A stretch of DNA of 64,000 bases. Origin: Cylindrospermum sp. FACHB-282 (GTDB taxonomy: Bacteria > Cyanobacteriota > Cyanobacteriia > Cyanobacteriales > Nostocaceae). Within the stretch, counting starts at the first letter, position 1. The number at the start of each line of letters is the position of its first letter. The notes beneath the pieces are model-generated. The model ran no database searches. It worked only from the letters and a program-made list of their open reading frames with translations, and was not told where the DNA came from. The translations under genes and the position numbers were made by a program. The stretch lies in the NCBI RefSeq assembly GCF_014697195.1, contig NZ_JACJRJ010000006.1:1-64000 (forward strand), read 5' to 3'. This document shows positions 54,295 through 63,719 of the stretch, piece by piece.

Positions 54295-54542
54295 TCAGGA
54301 TTTAAGGATGAAAGGATGATGAGGATTAATATTAATTATTCTCAAATAAATCCCAATCAGGATTTAAGGATGAAAGGATGATGAGGATTAATCCTAATAA
54401 TTCTTATATAAATCCCAATCAGGATTTAAGGATGAAAGGATGATGAGGATTAATATTAATAATTCTTATATAAATCCCAATCAGGATTTAAGGATGAAAG
54501 GATGATGAGGATTCAGATGAGGATTCAGATGAGGATTAATAT
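54295..54542. repeat. 62-bp tandem minisatellite, four copies
   Basis: Copies start at 54295, 54357, 54419 and 54481, a constant 62-bp period. The core reads TCAGGATTTAAGGATGAAAG, then GATGATGAGGATTAA, with AT-rich ends. The last copy also carries duplicated GATGAGGATTCA units. The core is homologous to the complement of the repeat at 1-113. It fills the gap between the convergent solute-binding and peptidase genes. Confidence 0.95.
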
Positions 54543-54573
54543 TAATTATTCTCAAATAAATCCTGTTAATCCT

Positions 54574-56649
54574 CTAATCTTCTAATCCTGATCCTAACCT
54601 ATCTAAAATAAAGGCATATTCAAAAGCCAATTCTCGCAAACTTTCATAACGACCAGATGCACCACCGTGTCCGGCATCCATGTTGGTTTTTAGCAGGAGA
54701 ATATTGTTATCTGTTTTGAGTTCTCGGAGTTTGGCTGTCCACTTGGCTGGTTCCCAATATTTGACGCGAGAATCATTTAAGCCGGCAGTAATCAGCATAT
54801 CTGGGTAATTTTTTGCTTCGACGTTATCGTAGGGTGAATAAGATTTGATGTAGTCGTAATAAAGTTTGTCGTTGGGATTTCCCCATTCTTCCCATTCCAT
54901 GACTGAGAGGGGTAAGGAAGTATCCAGTATTGTAGTCACTATATCTACAAATGGCACTTGGGCAACTACTGCTTTAAATAAGTCGGGACGTAGATTGATG
55001 ACTGCTCCCATCAATAAACCACCTGCACTACCGCCGGTAATTACTAGGCGATCGCTTGCTGTCCAACCCTCGGTAATCAAATATTCAGCACAGGCGATAA
55101 AATCGGTGAAAGTGTTCTTTTTATGCAAAAATTTGCCTGATTCATACCACTTGCGCCCCATTTCTTCGCCACCGCGAATATGAGCAATAGCAAACACGAT
55201 TCCCCGATCTAATAGTGTCAGTTGAGTTGATGAAAAAGATGCAAAATAGGCTTGACCATAAGCACCATATCCTGTAATTAGTAAGGGATTTTTGCCATCT
55301 TTTTTAATTCCTTGTTTGTAAACAATCGATATGGGAACTTTGGTTCCATCTTTAGCAGTAGCCATTAGCCACTCACTTTGATATTGAGTTCTATCGTATC
55401 CTCCTAAAACTTCTGTTTCTTTTTTCAATTCCCGTTGATTGGTTTCCATATTGTAATCGAAAACTGATGGCGGTGTGATGAATGATGTGTAATGAAAACG
55501 TAAAATATTAGTATTAAATTCTGGGTTATTACCTTCAGAAAATGCATAAGTAGGCTCAGGAAAGGTAAGACTATGTTCTGCATTTGTTGTGAGGTTTTTT
55601 ACCCTGGCCGTTTCCAGCCCCTCTTTTCTTTCATAAATTACTAAGTAATTAGCAAAGAGACTAATGCCTGATAGCATCACATCATCTCTATGGGGAATTA
55701 CAGTTTGCCAATTTTCTTTTGTTGGCGCAGCTATGGGGGTTTTCATTAGTTTAAAGTTGGTTGCTGCGTCATTAGTAACGATGTAAAAGTAATCAGTATG
55801 GTGTTCAACATCGTATTCTACCCCCGTAGTTCGTGGGTGAATTAACTGCAAATCTCCATAGGGAGCATTAGCATCTAAATAGTATATTTCTGTAGTGATG
55901 TTGCTTTGCAAGGCTATTAATATATATGCTTGACTACAGGTTTTGTCTACATATAAAGAGTAGGTATCATCTGGTTCTTCATAAAGTAGTACATCTTCGT
56001 CAATTGGCGTGCCTAAAGTGTGCCTAAATAGTTGATAAGGTCGGCTAGCATCATCTACTTTGGTGTAAAAAGTGGTTTGGTTATCGTTAGCCCAACCAAA
56101 AGAACAATCAGTCTCAGGAATTTTTTCGGCGTATAACTGATGTGTGGTCAAATCTAGGAAAAAAAGCGTGAATTCTTCTGAACCGTTGGTATCAACTGAA
56201 TAAGCTAAGATTTGATGATTGGGGCTAATTGATAATACTCCTAATTCAAAAAAATCATGCCCATTTGCTAGGACATTTTCATCTAGTAAAATTTCTTCTT
56301 CAGCATCTAAACTTCCATATTTACGGCAGTAGATGGGATAATCTTTTCCTGCTTCTGTTCGGGTATAATAGTAATAGTCGTCTTTGCGGTATGGCACTGA
56401 CAGGTCGGTTTCTTTAATCCGTGCCAGCATTTCTTTATAGAGCTTTGTTTGGAGTTGTTCTGTATGCTGCATCATAGATGCTGTATAGGTGTTTTCGGCT
56501 TCCAGATAGGCGATCGCTTCTGGGTTGTCAATATCGCGCAGCCAAAAGTAGTTGTCTACTCGCTGATCGCCATGTAACTCTAAAATCTGGGGTTGTTTGT
56601 CGGCAACGGGTGCGTTAACAATATTTCGGACAATGTTATCTTGTTTCAT
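54574..56649 (-). CDS. Prolyl oligopeptidase family peptidase (protease II-like)
   Basis: 691 residues. An N-terminal beta-propeller (about 70-400) precedes an alpha/beta hydrolase domain with the nucleophile in TGGSAGGLLMGAV, an Asp near NDSRVKYWEP, and His in TNMDAGHGGASGR. The start DNYFWLRDIDNPEAIAYLEAENTY is typical of PtrB/S9A. It cuts short peptides after basic or prolyl residues in the family. No signal peptide is seen, so it is cytoplasmic. Confidence 0.94.
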   Translation of the reverse strand: MKQDNIVRNIVNAPVADKQPQILELHGDQRVDNYFWLRDIDNPEAIAYLEAENTYTASMMQHTEQLQTKLYKEMLARIKETDLSVPYRKDDYYYYTRTEAGKDYPIYCRKYGSLDAEEEILLDENVLANGHDFFELGVLSISPNHQILAYSVDTNGSEEFTLFFLDLTTHQLYAEKIPETDCSFGWANDNQTTFYTKVDDASRPYQLFRHTLGTPIDEDVLLYEEPDDTYSLYVDKTCSQAYILIALQSNITTEIYYLDANAPYGDLQLIHPRTTGVEYDVEHHTDYFYIVTNDAATNFKLMKTPIAAPTKENWQTVIPHRDDVMLSGISLFANYLVIYERKEGLETARVKNLTTNAEHSLTFPEPTYAFSEGNNPEFNTNILRFHYTSFITPPSVFDYNMETNQRELKKETEVLGGYDRTQYQSEWLMATAKDGTKVPISIVYKQGIKKDGKNPLLITGYGAYGQAYFASFSSTQLTLLDRGIVFAIAHIRGGEEMGRKWYESGKFLHKKNTFTDFIACAEYLITEGWTASDRLVITGGSAGGLLMGAVINLRPDLFKAVVAQVPFVDIVTTILDTSLPLSVMEWEEWGNPNDKLYYDYIKSYSPYDNVEAKNYPDMLITAGLNDSRVKYWEPAKWTAKLRELKTDNNILLLKTNMDAGHGGASGRYESLRELAFEYAFILDRLGSGLED

Positions 56650-56722
56650 AATTTTATTTTTTCACCTTGATTGTGATGTGTGGTGATTGAGTCTTGTTGT
56701 GATATATTAGCAACTGAAAATC

Positions 56723-57454
56723 TCAGTTTTGCGGTGTGAGTTTTTTCTTCAAGGTACACAAACCAATGGCTGGAATGATTCCTAAAATAACTGCTGTCAG
56801 TCCTTGTTCAATTCCATAGAATATCGGCGTCCGATTGGGTTGGGGAATAATATTTTGGATGAGAGAAAGTGACCAAATCACGAGACTAATGCAGCAAAAG
56901 GAAATGGATGGTAAAAAATTCCACCGCCAAGCTCTTATTGTGTAACGCCGCAGCACTAACCATTGGCAAAGCCCTAACCAAATTCCGGCCAGAATATATG
57001 AAATGGTTGAGAAAAATCCAAAAATGATGTTTGCCTGAGGAGATAAATTTTCATTTAAAGATGCAGCAATGGATAAAATATAGTTAATCCAGGCTGTAGA
57101 AATGGTGTTGGCAATCAGCCAACCAACACTGGTGGCCAGTAACCACAACCAACCAGATAGATATCGGCGGAGAATCAGGGCTTGATTGGCGGCGAAAATC
57201 ACTGCAAACACAATGTTGCTGAGATATCCAATCAAGATTGCCGACTGGGCAGAACTAGGTGGGGGGAAGTTGGCAAGAATGATGTTTTCTAAAGCTAGAC
57301 TAGCAATTCCACCTATGACCCATCCCAGGACAGTGATCAAGGTAAACTGGATCAAGAACCGTCGGCGCTGGGAGCGCGGGATGAATAACCTGCCTGTATT
57401 GGGTTGGTTTTGGTCATCGGTGACGGTTGAGGAACTGTTGGAGTCGGTTGACAT
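56723..57454 (-). CDS. Polytopic hypothetical membrane protein
   Basis: 243 residues. Hydrophobic segments occur about 35-55, 70-90, 100-120, 145-165, 185-200 and 215-230 (six helices). A conserved-looking RRRFLIQFTLITVLGWVIGG and LVLRRY repeated twice (residues about 88-93 and 165-170) suggest an internal duplication. No catalytic motif is visible. I do not recognise a named family. It is 73 bp upstream of the peptidase gene and on the same strand. Confidence 0.75.
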   Translation of the reverse strand: MSTDSNSSSTVTDDQNQPNTGRLFIPRSQRRRFLIQFTLITVLGWVIGGIASLALENIILANFPPPSSAQSAILIGYLSNIVFAVIFAANQALILRRYLSGWLWLLATSVGWLIANTISTAWINYILSIAASLNENLSPQANIIFGFFSTISYILAGIWLGLCQWLVLRRYTIRAWRWNFLPSISFCCISLVIWSLSLIQNIIPQPNRTPIFYGIEQGLTAVILGIIPAIGLCTLKKKLTPQN

Positions 57455-57568
57455 ATATTAAGTAAAGCAGCGACTAGCGCTTTTGAGGCCAGCCTCCTGA
57501 AAAAGCGTAATCTCAGAATGATAAGCTAAACAGTGGCATAAATTAAGTGACTTAGGATGAAGTGTTAA

Positions 57569-58621
57569 ATGGGTGTTTCCTTAACGGCTCCTCGTCTCCT
57601 GCAGGCTGCTCGTGGTGAAGTTGTAGATCGTCCCCCGGTATGGATGATGCGACAAGCGGGACGATATATGAAAGCTTATCGGGATTTAAGGGAGAAGTAT
57701 CCTTCATTTCGCGATCGCTCGGAAATTCCAGAAGTAGCGATTGAAGTTTCCTTGCAACCTTGGAGAGCTTTCCAGCCAGATGGAGTGATCTTATTTTCTG
57801 ACATTGTCACCCCTTTGCCTGGTTTGGGCATTGATATGGATATTGCCGAAGGTAAAGGCCCGATTATTCACTCGCCCATTCGCACATCTGCACAAGTGGA
57901 TCACCTGCATCCCTTAGATCCAGAAGCAGCCCTGCCGTTTATCAAAACAATTTTGCAGGCATTGCGTCAGGAAGTGGGCAATCAATCAACGGTGTTAGGC
58001 TTTGTGGGTGCGCCGTGGACATTGGCAGCTTATGCGGTGGAGGGTAAAGGCTCAAAAACTTACTCGATCATCAAAAATATGGCATTCACCGAGCCAACGA
58101 TGCTGCATCAGTTGTTAAGCAAATTAGCTGATGCGATCGCCATTTATATGCGCTACCAAATTGACTGTGGTGCTCAAGTTGTGCAAATGTTCGATTCTTG
58201 GGCAGGACAATTGAGTCCTCAAGATTATGATACCTTTGCTCTCCCTTACCAAAAAAGGGTTTTCCAGCAAGTCAAAGCAACTCATCCCGATACACCTTTG
58301 ATTTTGCTCGTTAGCGGTAGTGCAGGTGTGCTGGAGAGAATGGCACAATCAGGTGCGGATATCGTCACTGTAGATTGGTCAGTGGATATGGCAGATGCAC
58401 GGGCAAGATTGGGTAAGGATGTCAAAGTCCAGGGAAATCTTGACCCTGGGGTGTTATTTGGTTCTAAAGATTTTATTCGCGATCGCATTTTAGATACGGT
58501 TCGCAAAGCCGGCAATTGGGGACACATCCTCAATCTCGGTCACGGTGTACTACCACAAACTCCAGAAGAAAATGTTGCTTTCTTCTTTGAAACAGCAAAG
58601 CAACTGAATGCACTTGTGTAG
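57569..58621 (+). CDS. hemE: Uroporphyrinogen decarboxylase
   Basis: 350 residues. [26 protein letters not shown] near 23-48 is the UroD signature 1, with the catalytic Asp in [16 protein letters not shown] and the second signature [32 protein letters not shown] is at the C-terminus. It decarboxylates uroporphyrinogen III to coproporphyrinogen III on the way to heme and chlorophyll. It stands alone; a hairpin follows. Confidence 0.98.
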   Translation: MGVSLTAPRLLQAARGEVVDRPPVWMMRQAGRYMKAYRDLREKYPSFRDRSEIPEVAIEVSLQPWRAFQPDGVILFSDIVTPLPGLGIDMDIAEGKGPIIHSPIRTSAQVDHLHPLDPEAALPFIKTILQALRQEVGNQSTVLGFVGAPWTLAAYAVEGKGSKTYSIIKNMAFTEPTMLHQLLSKLADAIAIYMRYQIDCGAQVVQMFDSWAGQLSPQDYDTFALPYQKRVFQQVKATHPDTPLILLVSGSAGVLERMAQSGADIVTVDWSVDMADARARLGKDVKVQGNLDPGVLFGSKDFIRDRILDTVRKAGNWGHILNLGHGVLPQTPEENVAFFFETAKQLNALV

Positions 58622-58652
58622 TTTAACTAAATCGCCGTTAGTCAGTCTCTAG

Positions 58653-58669
58653 GGTGGGCGCTGCCCACC
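58653..58669 (+). terminator. Hairpin after hemE
   Basis: GGTGGGC and GCCCACC pair around a GCT loop, 32 bp after the hemE stop, followed by TTAATTTCTAGTTTTTT. It is a plausible terminator. The remainder of 58670-58846 holds no gene. Confidence 0.7.
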
Positions 58670-58846
58670 TTAATTTCTAGTTTTTTACCTAATTTTCAGA
58701 GCAGGCTCCCGCCATCATCTTTGGTTTGGTGGCAACTTGATATGAGCCTCCTACCGACGCGGTTTGCCTTGCCGCAACAGATTAAAGAAACACATTCAGA
58801 TTGAAAACCTCAAATCCTTGCTCTGTATACTATATATAATATATAT

Positions 58847-59815
58847 ATGAACCAGAAACGTATTTTAGTGACCGGCGCCAGTGGCTGTATAGGCCACTAT
58901 ATAAGTGAAGCCTTAATTCAAAACACAGATCACGAATTGTATCTGTTAGTTAGAAAACCCAGTAAACTGCAAGTTGATATTCAAGCACGTCCTGGTATCC
59001 ATGTTTTGCAGGGTGATATGCAAAAAATTGGTCAATTTGCCGAGTTATTGTCCACCATTGATACGGCAGTACTAACGGCAACATCTTGGGGCGGCGATGG
59101 CATATTTGATGTGAATGTCTTCAAAACTCTAGAGTTGCTGAGTCTGCTAAATCCAGATAAATGCGAACAGGTGATTTATTTTTCTACAGCTAGTGTTTTA
59201 GATCGCCACAACCAACTACTGAAAGAAGCAGGGCAAATAGGTACAGATTATATCTGTACTAAATTCCATTGTTTACAGCAATTAGATAAATTAGCCATCG
59301 CCCCGAAAATTACCACTGTGTTTCCCACCCTAGTTTTAGGCGGTGATGACAAAAAACCTTATTCTCATCTAACATCTGGTATCCCGGAAGTTACCAAATA
59401 TATTAACTTGATTCGTTTTCTACAGGTGGATGGTAGTTTTCACTTTATCCACGGGCGAGATATTGCCACTGTAGTCGAATATTTGATTAATTATCCACCC
59501 AAAGAAGACGAACCGCGCCGATTTGTTTTAGGTCAATCTCAGTTAAGTGTCAATCAAGCAGTGGAAGAAGTCTGCGCCTATTTAGGTAAAAGGATTTACT
59601 TTCGTTTTCCCCTGTCTATCGCCTTAGCTAATGTGCTGATTAAGGTATTTCGCATTCAAATGGCTGCATGGGACAGGTTTTGTATGAACTATCGCCATTT
59701 TACTTACGATAATATTATCAATCCTGATAGTTTCGGTTTGCCAAATTACTGTGCAACCATGACCGATGTTTTGAGAATTAGCGGCGTAGAAGCGGGTAAT
59801 CCAAAAAATATATGA
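58847..59815 (+). CDS. NAD(P)-dependent epimerase/reductase (extended SDR)
   Basis: 322 residues. ILVTGASGCIGHYISEALIQ is the N-terminal GxxGxxG Rossmann motif. The later region (about 120-145) has FSTASVLD and TDYICTKFHCLQQLDKLA, with Tyr and Lys spaced as YxxxK. It belongs to the extended SDR family acting on sugars or other small carbonyl compounds; the substrate is unknown. It is preceded by a TATATA-rich stretch and ends 26 bp before the convergent cas6-like gene. Confidence 0.88.
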   Translation: MNQKRILVTGASGCIGHYISEALIQNTDHELYLLVRKPSKLQVDIQARPGIHVLQGDMQKIGQFAELLSTIDTAVLTATSWGGDGIFDVNVFKTLELLSLLNPDKCEQVIYFSTASVLDRHNQLLKEAGQIGTDYICTKFHCLQQLDKLAIAPKITTVFPTLVLGGDDKKPYSHLTSGIPEVTKYINLIRFLQVDGSFHFIHGRDIATVVEYLINYPPKEDEPRRFVLGQSQLSVNQAVEEVCAYLGKRIYFRFPLSIALANVLIKVFRIQMAAWDRFCMNYRHFTYDNIINPDSFGLPNYCATMTDVLRISGVEAGNPKNI

Positions 59816-59841
59816 GATATAGAACAGGCGGGACGCCTATT

Positions 59842-60993
59842 CTACGAAATATTTTCCGGCTTTAAGGCGCGACGGGCTAATTTGGCATAAGTTTTGACTG
59901 TGGTGTAAGGCATTTCTAAATCATCGGCTATAACCTGCAATGATTCGCCCATATCCCGCCGTGCGAGGATGGTTGCCCATGTTGCAGCAATTTTGTCAGT
60001 GCGATCGCCACCTGTCCGTTTTCGTTGTCCTGTAAATAGCGCTGTCAACTCATCAATCCGTTCTCCCAGCATATTTGTCAGCAACTGAGAGGATGTAGCA
60101 ACTTCCGGTTTTACCAAGTTTAAGCGAGTTTGGCCTAGTCCAAAGGTGGTTTTGTGTCCTGTTCCACAATAGGGAGCGAGTTGTACCAAAGCATAAAACA
60201 ATTGAGTAAATTCAGTATTAGCCAAAGCTGTTTTACTCAAACCACAGGAAATTGTCCCTGTAAACCCAGTCACCGAACCCCGTTTACCTGCTGCAACTTT
60301 CACAGATTCCAAGCGGTGCTGATGGATAATCACCCCTTCATCTATCCAGTTGAGAAATGCCTCTTGTTCTACAGCCATTCCCGAAAAATCATTCCAGCGT
60401 CGCAGGTAGCTGTGAAAAAGATTAACCGGAACGGGAAGCGGGAAATGATGACCTTTGCGGCGAAAGCTGGTAGGTGAAACAAAGCTGAGATTAATGTTAG
60501 AATGTTTTGCTGTAGCTGAGTGCAACAGTTGAGCATAAGTAGTGGCTGGATGGGCAACACTCACCTTTGTTATCAGCAGCGGAGCATCTTTTAAGTCTAG
60601 GGTTTGTGGTAATTGGGTTAACCATTGACTCAGAAATTGCACCACTCTTTGAGAAAGTCCGTTAACGTGCCAGCGATAAGTTTGGTTTGCTTGCAGTTGT
60701 AATTGTCTACCACTGGGGAGGAGTTGACCTTCTAGTGAAGAAATATTAAAGGGTTTTTCTGATTCTCCATCATGGAGATAAGCGGAAAGGTCGGGGTTGA
60801 ATTGCCGCACTTGGTCAAGAAACCAAGCATGGAGTCCAATTGTGTATTGAGAATAAAGGGAACTAGAAGTAGTTGGCTGGAGGTCAAAAACCAATCCTAC
60901 CAACTCTGTGTCATCTGCCAATGTGGGCATAGAGGAAAAAGTCTCTGTTTTCGCCTTGGCTTTGCGACTGGTGGATGCTGCTGCTCTTGGCAT
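59842..60993 (-). CDS. cas6: Cas6-like CRISPR RNA endoribonuclease with C-terminal HTH extension
   Basis: 383 residues. The RAMP/Cas6 core runs to about 300: ELVGLVFDLQP, SRQL-like strands, FRRKGHHFPLPVPVNLFHSYLRRWNDFSG, and the G-rich loop GTGHKTTFGLG at 277-287 that ends Cas6 proteins. A candidate general-base His lies in TIGLHAWFLD near residue 53. After about residue 329 follows a helix-turn-helix-like part (ATILARRDMGESLQVIADDLEMPYTTVKTYAKLARR). It would cut precrRNA. It is on the same strand as the WYL-type gene, which lies upstream after a MITE-filled gap. Confidence 0.88.
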   Translation of the reverse strand: MPRAAASTSRKAKAKTETFSSMPTLADDTELVGLVFDLQPTTSSSLYSQYTIGLHAWFLDQVRQFNPDLSAYLHDGESEKPFNISSLEGQLLPSGRQLQLQANQTYRWHVNGLSQRVVQFLSQWLTQLPQTLDLKDAPLLITKVSVAHPATTYAQLLHSATAKHSNINLSFVSPTSFRRKGHHFPLPVPVNLFHSYLRRWNDFSGMAVEQEAFLNWIDEGVIIHQHRLESVKVAAGKRGSVTGFTGTISCGLSKTALANTEFTQLFYALVQLAPYCGTGHKTTFGLGQTRLNLVKPEVATSSQLLTNMLGERIDELTALFTGQRKRTGGDRTDKIAATWATILARRDMGESLQVIADDLEMPYTTVKTYAKLARRALKPENIS

Positions 60994-61059
60994 CGCTGGA
61001 TATTATATGATTTTGCCTATTTTACTCTATTTCCATCCCCCATTGGAGATTATTTTTAA

Positions 61060-61152
61060 TTACAGCGATTTTCTGGTAAATAGACCACACGGTAGGGGCA
61101 CAGCAGTGTTCCCTAGGATAGATATGGTTCAAATAGATGAAAACCGCCGTAA
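61060..61152. mobile_element. MITE-like element, family A (copy 2)
   Basis: About 93 bp from TTACAGCGATTTTCTGG to CCGCCGTAA, with GGTAGGGGCACAGCAGTG in the middle. It is homologous to 4028-4124 but inverted. It lies between the cas6-like and WYL-type genes. Confidence 0.85.
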
Positions 61153-61337
61153 TTCCATAAAAGTGTGTATGTGCAAAATTCTGTTTCATTCCTTTTGCGG
61201 GGATTTGTTTGGTGGAAAGTAAAAGAGTATTTGAATTTGATTTGTGAAAATAAATATTTTTTAACGAACCTCGAAGGTGGGAGAAAAGGTAGTAGGGTGC
61301 GTTCCCTAACGCACCAATTAGCATTTTTAATCACTCA

Positions 61338-61453
61338 GGACTTATGCAAAATCATGAAGAAACGAACCGCAAAGGACGCACGCGCGCAGCGATGCCCAAA
61401 GGGCTGTAGAACGCAAAGGAAGAAGGGTTTGAGAGGGTTCTTGCGTAAGTCCT
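61338..61453. mobile_element. MITE-like element, family C
   Basis: 116 bp with perfect-looking terminal repeats AGGACTTATGCAA and TTGCGTAAGTCCT. Its middle carries AACCGCAAAGGACGC-like units. A GTAGGGTGCGTTCCC/AACGCACC palindrome lies just to its left at about 61291-61315. The gap 60994-61623 is filled by these repeats; no gene was seen. Confidence 0.85.
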
Positions 61454-61623
61454 GTTACTCAAACCATACGCCATATTTACTATTTCCTGTTCGTTAAGTC
61501 CTTAGTATTTTCGTGCAAAAATCTAGTAAATTTCTGTTTTAGCAGCCTACTTGTTACTTTACCAAAAAATTGCTCGTAGTAAGGACTTTAGTCCTTATTA
61601 CAAACTTGTTAATTTTCCTGTGT

Positions 61624-63057
61624 TCATAGTTTTTGTGAATCGTGATAAAGTTGAAATTCCGCAGCAACATCAGCTGCAATTTTTTGCCGCAAATCCCAAG
61701 GACTCAGCACTTCAGCCTTTGGACGCCATGCCCGTAAACGCATCATGACATTATTATCCCCATGTCGATAGTTCACCCGGTAGTAGGCATCTTCGTGAGA
61801 ACGCGCTGCAAGGACTTTTAATAATGCCTGCTGTTGTGGCAGTTGCGGTGTGTGCTGTCGAATTAGGCGTTGTGCTTGCTGATAGGAAATTGCTTGAAAA
61901 GTTTCATGGCGAAAGGTATGCTGAATATAACGGTCATGATAGTTACGAACAAATCTTAAAAGCATCAGTTGAGACTGCAAGTAAAAATCAAAACCCCAAG
62001 CTTTAGATAATTGCCCTTCAATCTCTTCTGGATTCGGTAAAGTTGCCTTATTGTAGCGCTGTTGTAGAATTTGGGGAATAGCAGTATTTGTCCACTTGAT
62101 GGGGGTAATTTGTTGAATTCTGTCTAGACGATAGTTATACCAATCAGTTTTTCTATCAGGACTTTGCCCAAAAGCACATAGGTAAACTGCACGCTGTACA
62201 TAGTAGATGCAAACTGGATAAATTAAAGATTCCACAGCCTTTCCTAACCTGGCGCTGTTGTAAGTTAGTCTGATGGGTGGGACTGGAGTTTGTCCCCAAA
62301 TTTCTCTCAATTCGTGTTGCCAGTCCTCTACTTGATCTATAGTGGTGCGGGGGCTGACATAATCAAGTTTGAAGAAGAACCGCTGGACACCGCAGATTTG
62401 CTGGGAATGATTTTGAGCAATGCTTGCTAAGTCTTCTTGATTGAGAAAATTCAGTTCATAGCTGTTGAGATTGGTAGAGGTTGGTGCTTGATTTGCAGAG
62501 ATGGGACGAGATGGTAACTTCTTGACGCGGTGATATTTCTGCTGTCGATATTCCAGCCAACCTAATTTTTGGAGAATTTCTAAATCTGCTTGCAAAGAAC
62601 GACGAGTTACCCCAAACAACCGCTGCTGTAGTAGTGCGTCTAATTTTTGGGAGATTTCAACATGAGTAAGAAGCGATCGCTTCCATTCTGATTCATTCAG
62701 TCCCGTTTTGGCATCAAACAACCATGCAGCGGTAGTTTTAGCACAAAGGCAGTTGGCATCGTGCAAGTCAGGAATTGCTTCTGCTTTAGGATGATTTTGA
62801 TTAAAGAAAGCATCTCTCCAATCGGCAAAAGTAAAGGGATCGTCAAGCACCAAGCGGGTTTCATCGGAACCATATAGCGATCGCAACCATACCCACAAGC
62901 GAATTGCCCGCAGCAGGTTTTGTTTAAGGCTACCGCGTGCTAACCATTGCAGCAATTCTACTTGAGGGATATCTAAAAAAATTTGCTCGGACACTTGCTG
63001 AGTATAGTCAGGTATTTGACATTTTGCACCATTCTCAATTAGCCCTAAAATCAGCAT
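61624..63057 (-). CDS. WYL-type CRISPR-associated regulator (TIGR03985-like)
   Basis: 477 residues. The N-terminal half (about 120-170) has a winged-HTH pattern, TRRSLQADLEILQKLGWLEY, preceded by a long helical part. The C-terminal half contains a WYL-like ligand domain: RLTYNSARLGKAVESLIYPVCIYYVQRAVYLCAFGQS and RLDRIQQI. It resembles the cyanobacterial WYL proteins named TIGR03985, which lie beside CRISPR loci. It is divergent from the Csx3-like genes (start 63057 versus 63219) and upstream of the cas6-like gene on its own strand. Confidence 0.8.
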   Translation of the reverse strand: MLILGLIENGAKCQIPDYTQQVSEQIFLDIPQVELLQWLARGSLKQNLLRAIRLWVWLRSLYGSDETRLVLDDPFTFADWRDAFFNQNHPKAEAIPDLHDANCLCAKTTAAWLFDAKTGLNESEWKRSLLTHVEISQKLDALLQQRLFGVTRRSLQADLEILQKLGWLEYRQQKYHRVKKLPSRPISANQAPTSTNLNSYELNFLNQEDLASIAQNHSQQICGVQRFFFKLDYVSPRTTIDQVEDWQHELREIWGQTPVPPIRLTYNSARLGKAVESLIYPVCIYYVQRAVYLCAFGQSPDRKTDWYNYRLDRIQQITPIKWTNTAIPQILQQRYNKATLPNPEEIEGQLSKAWGFDFYLQSQLMLLRFVRNYHDRYIQHTFRHETFQAISYQQAQRLIRQHTPQLPQQQALLKVLAARSHEDAYYRVNYRHGDNNVMMRLRAWRPKAEVLSPWDLRQKIAADVAAEFQLYHDSQKL

Positions 63058-63218
63058 TTCAACCAGTTTTAACTGGTTTATGCTTTCAGCCGGAACTTTA
63101 GTTCACGGCTTTTGGCAATTGGTACAAGATGCCAGGTATCATACCAGCATAAAACACTTTGGAACTAGCCTCTTCCAGCACCGTGTATGATGTAACCATT
63201 GGTTGGAAGATGACAGCA
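63058..63218. promoter_or_regulatory. Divergent promoter between the WYL regulator and Csx3-like gene 1
   Basis: 161 bp separate the divergent starts, so both promoters must lie here. A GAAACT/AGTTCC-like half-site pair occurs near 63100, but no clear operator is seen. A WYL regulator commonly binds such a shared region. Confidence 0.45.
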
Positions 63219-63524
63219 ATGAGTACTTACAAAATCGAGTTAAAAGACGGAATATTACGGATTAGTTTTGGTGAACCGGCGCAGAATGACCAAATTGTGA
63301 AGGATGCGGCGGCACGGTTGGAAGAAATGGCCCAGTCGGGAGAACTGGCTGGGGGCCCGCTGTTGAAGATTAATGGGCCAGTTTCCATCCCCGTAGCATT
63401 TGTTTTAGCCCATAAACTTGCTCATATATATGGTGCGATCGCCTTTTTTGACCCAAAATTAGGTAAATATGTGGTTTCAATTACTCATAATCCAGCGTAT
63501 AAATTAGGAGATTTGCTTGATTAA
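63219..63524 (+). CDS. csx3: Csx3-like CRISPR ring nuclease candidate (Crn3), copy 1
   Basis: 101 residues from the ATG at 63219, which matches the start of the second copy. An earlier start at 63159 is unlikely. MSTYKIELKDGILRISFGEP, GGPLLKINGPVSIPVAFVLAHKL, AIAFFDPKLGKYVVSITHNP form the Csx3 pattern. His65, His69, Asp78 and His90 are present. The spacing between His69 and Asp78 (9 residues) fits the reported catalytic pair of the A. fulgidus protein, as I recall it. Csx3 degrades cyclic tetra-adenylate in type III immunity. Confidence 0.85.
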   Translation: MSTYKIELKDGILRISFGEPAQNDQIVKDAAARLEEMAQSGELAGGPLLKINGPVSIPVAFVLAHKLAHIYGAIAFFDPKLGKYVVSITHNPAYKLGDLLD

Positions 63525-63719
63525 ATTCATGACCTATTCTATTTCTCTGGAGAGAGAAAATAAACCAAACTTTTGAAAGTTTTACAACAATTAATTTGCT
63601 CTTTTCAAAGAAAAATAAAAGTCTTGATTTCAGAGACTTTTAGATATTTGTCTGACGAAAAAATAAATAAAGCGGCAAGACTATTGGCTTCGTTGGTTTT
63701 TTATCCTGCGTCTTAATTC

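Noticed and set aside
61022..61497. Several frames of 70-110 codons between cas6 and the WYL gene
   Set aside because: They run through family A and C repeats, and the frames on both strands are repeat-derived.
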